This document shows positions 5,291 to 6,486 of a DNA stretch of 6,486 bases, one piece after another (within the stretch, counting starts at the first letter, position 1; each line of letters starts with the position of its first letter). This DNA comes from JBFXDW01 sp050180745. GTDB lineage: Bacteria > Pseudomonadota > Alphaproteobacteria > UBA9219. The notes under the pieces are model-generated. The model was not told the DNA's origin. It was given only the letters and a program-made list of their open reading frames with translations, and did no database searches. The position numbers were made by a program, and so were the translations under genes. The DNA is taken from positions 1 through 6,486 of the forward strand of contig JBFXDW010000101.1 in assembly GCA_050180745.1 (NCBI GenBank), read 5' to 3'.

Positions 5291-6229
5291 ATGTCTTATA
5301 ACATTCTTGTTACCGGGGGCGCCGGTTATCTTGGGTCAACGATGGTGCCAGAACTTTTGGCCGAAGGTCATAAAGTAACAGTGCTTGATAATTTTATGTT
5401 CCGGCAAACAAGCCTCAATCATGTGTGCGCGCATGAGAATTTTAATGTCGTACGCGGCGATATTCGTGTTGAAGACACAATGCGGCCCCTGTTGGCTAAA
5501 GCCGATGTTGTTATTCCTTTGGCGGCGCTTGTTGGTGCGCCCATGTGTAAGGCTGATCCTGTGGGGGCAACAACAACCAACCATGATGCGATTACGATGA
5601 TGCTGAAACTTCTTTCAAAAGAGCAGCGCATCTTGATGCCAACGACGAATAGTGCCTATGGTACGGGTGATGAGAATAATTTTTGCACCGAAGAGTCAGA
5701 ACTTCGTCCTGTCTCACAATATGCACGTGAAAAAGTAGAAGTCGAAAAAGAATTACTAGAACATGAAAATGTTATCAGCTTCCGCCTTGCGACTGTGTTT
5801 GGCATGTCGCCTCGGTTGCGTCTGGATTTGCTCGTGAATGATTTTACCTATCGGGCGTATAATGATCGGTGCGTCGTTTTGTTTGAGAGTCACTTTAAGC
5901 GCAATTATATCCATGTGCGCGATGTGTCTCGTGCGTTCCGTCATGCTCTCAAGAATTATGACAGCATGAAGGGGCAAATCTATAATGTTGGCTTGTCGGA
6001 CGCGAATGTGTCCAAGAAGGAATTGTGTGAACGGATTCAACAATTCCTGCCTGAGTTTATCTTTCTTGAAGCCAAGGTTGGGAAGGACCCTGATCAGCGG
6101 AATTATATTGTGTCTAACGATAAGATTGAGGCTACAGGATTTAAGCCTGAATTTTCTCTTGAGCGCGGGATTCAGGAACTGATCAAGGGCTTTGCTATGG
6201 TTCGCAACACGGTTCACGGAAACGTGTAA
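5291..6229 (+). CDS. Extended SDR, NAD-dependent nucleotide-sugar epimerase/reductase of unknown specificity
   Basis: Read from the ATG at 5291 this is a 312-residue extended short-chain dehydrogenase. TGGAGYLG (8-15) is the Rossmann motif, D33 in VLDNF is the expected NAD ribose ligand, GDIRVED (56-62) contacts the adenine, TTNSAYGTG (118-126) holds the catalytic Ser/Thr position, and Y144-x3-K148 (SQYAREK) is the catalytic pair. Later landmarks are FRLATVFG (164-171), HFKRNYIHVRDV (201-212) and YNVGLSDANVSKKEL (231-245). The sugar 4,6-dehydratase acidic pair (T-D-E or S-E-x) is replaced by N-S at 120-121, so it is unlikely to be a 4,6-dehydratase. Epimerisation or C4 oxidation/reduction of a nucleotide-linked sugar fits better. 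I recall similar SDRs in LPS loci but cannot name a reaction. A longer reading from 5207 would place 28 extra residues upstream of the glycine motif and overlap wbpP. It likely works with the ColD- and HddC-like enzymes. Confidence 0.85.
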   Translation: MSYNILVTGGAGYLGSTMVPELLAEGHKVTVLDNFMFRQTSLNHVCAHENFNVVRGDIRVEDTMRPLLAKADVVIPLAALVGAPMCKADPVGATTTNHDAITMMLKLLSKEQRILMPTTNSAYGTGDENNFCTEESELRPVSQYAREKVEVEKELLEHENVISFRLATVFGMSPRLRLDLLVNDFTYRAYNDRCVVLFESHFKRNYIHVRDVSRAFRHALKNYDSMKGQIYNVGLSDANVSKKELCERIQQFLPEFIFLEAKVGKDPDQRNYIVSNDKIEATGFKPEFSLERGIQELIKGFAMVRNTVHGNV

Positions 6230-6231
6230 CA

Positions 6232-6486
6232 ATGAAAGCATCTCGGCCCCTCTTCGTCCTTCATGTCATTATTGGCCTGAATGTCGGGGGGGCCGAGCGT
6301 GTATTACAGCGCCTTATCATGGCGCATCAAAATTCCCAAGAATTGCGTCATGAAGTTATCTCCTTAACGGACGAAGGCGTTATAGGAAGAGAGCTGAAGG
6401 CGCAAGGAATCCCTGTTTATACGTTAGGGTTGACAGGGTTCTTAAATCTTCCCCTTGTTCTTTGGCGGCTATACCGTCTTTTTAAA
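6232..6486 (+). CDS. Glycosyltransferase, GT4-like, N-terminal part
   Basis: The first 85 codons of a gene run off the window end with no stop. LHVIIGLNVGGAERVLQRL (10-28) is the N-terminal glycine-rich loop and first helix typical of GT-B glycosyltransferases of family GT4 (the H-x-I-x-x-L-x-x-G-G-A-E pattern). HEVISLTDEGVIGRELKAQG (40-59) followed by IPVYTLG is the usual second strand, helix and third strand. These cytosolic or membrane-associated enzymes transfer a sugar from a nucleotide donor to a growing lipid-linked oligosaccharide. The ATG lies 2 nt after the SDR stop with only a weak CGGAA (6217-6221) upstream, so translation is probably coupled to the preceding gene. Donor and acceptor cannot be told from this part. 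The products of the neighbouring genes (a GDP-heptose derivative or UDP-GalNAc) are candidate donors. Confidence 0.85.
   Translation, partial: MKASRPLFVLHVIIGLNVGGAERVLQRLIMAHQNSQELRHEVISLTDEGVIGRELKAQGIPVYTLGLTGFLNLPLVLWRLYRLFK

Noticed and set aside
5756..6241. 161-codon open frame on the minus strand.
   Set aside because: It lies opposite the SDR gene, has no recognisable motif and is best explained as a shadow of the real coding frame.

Overview
The window looks like the inside of a surface-polysaccharide (O-antigen, capsule or exopolysaccharide) biosynthesis locus of a Gram-negative bacterium. The closest family resemblances I can recall, WbpP/TviC, ColD and HddC, all come from proteobacterial O-antigen or capsule loci, so a proteobacterium is the best guess. 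Base composition is intermediate and strong Shine-Dalgarno sites are used. I cannot place it at class level. No rRNA, tRNA, CRISPR array, insertion sequence or phage gene was seen, and all supported genes are on the + strand.

Layout: 1-135 is the 3' end of the N-terminal (thiamine-diphosphate-binding) subunit of a split transketolase. It overlaps by ATGA the complete C-terminal subunit (132-1067). After a 67-nt gap containing a perfect hairpin over the ribosome binding site comes an unrecognised 384-residue protein (1135-2289). After an 87-nt gap comes a tight group: a ColD-like member of the DegT/DnrJ/EryC1/StrS fold family with His in place of the catalytic Lys (2377-3549), an HddC-like heptose-1-phosphate guanylyltransferase (3560-4258), a WbpP/TviC-like UDP-GlcNAc 4-epimerase (4255-5277), an extended SDR of unassigned specificity (5291-6229), and the start of a GT4-type glycosyltransferase (6232 to the window end).

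How they may work together: HddC points to a GDP-activated D-glycero-D-manno-heptose. A transketolase makes sedoheptulose 7-phosphate, the entry compound of that pathway, so the split transketolase may feed it. A ColD-type enzyme removes a C3 hydroxyl from a 4-keto nucleotide sugar, so the end product could be a 3-deoxy or 3,6-dideoxy sugar, possibly a heptose. The second SDR could supply the 4-keto group, or epimerise or reduce the product. WbpP would independently supply UDP-GalNAc or UDP-GalNAcA, and the glycosyltransferase would use one of these donors. An alternative is that the split transketolase adds a two-carbon ketol unit to the 4-keto-3-deoxy sugar to build a branched sugar, by analogy with YerE in yersiniose synthesis. 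These pathway links are inference. The enzyme family calls rest on motifs visible in the translations, compared with family members from memory.
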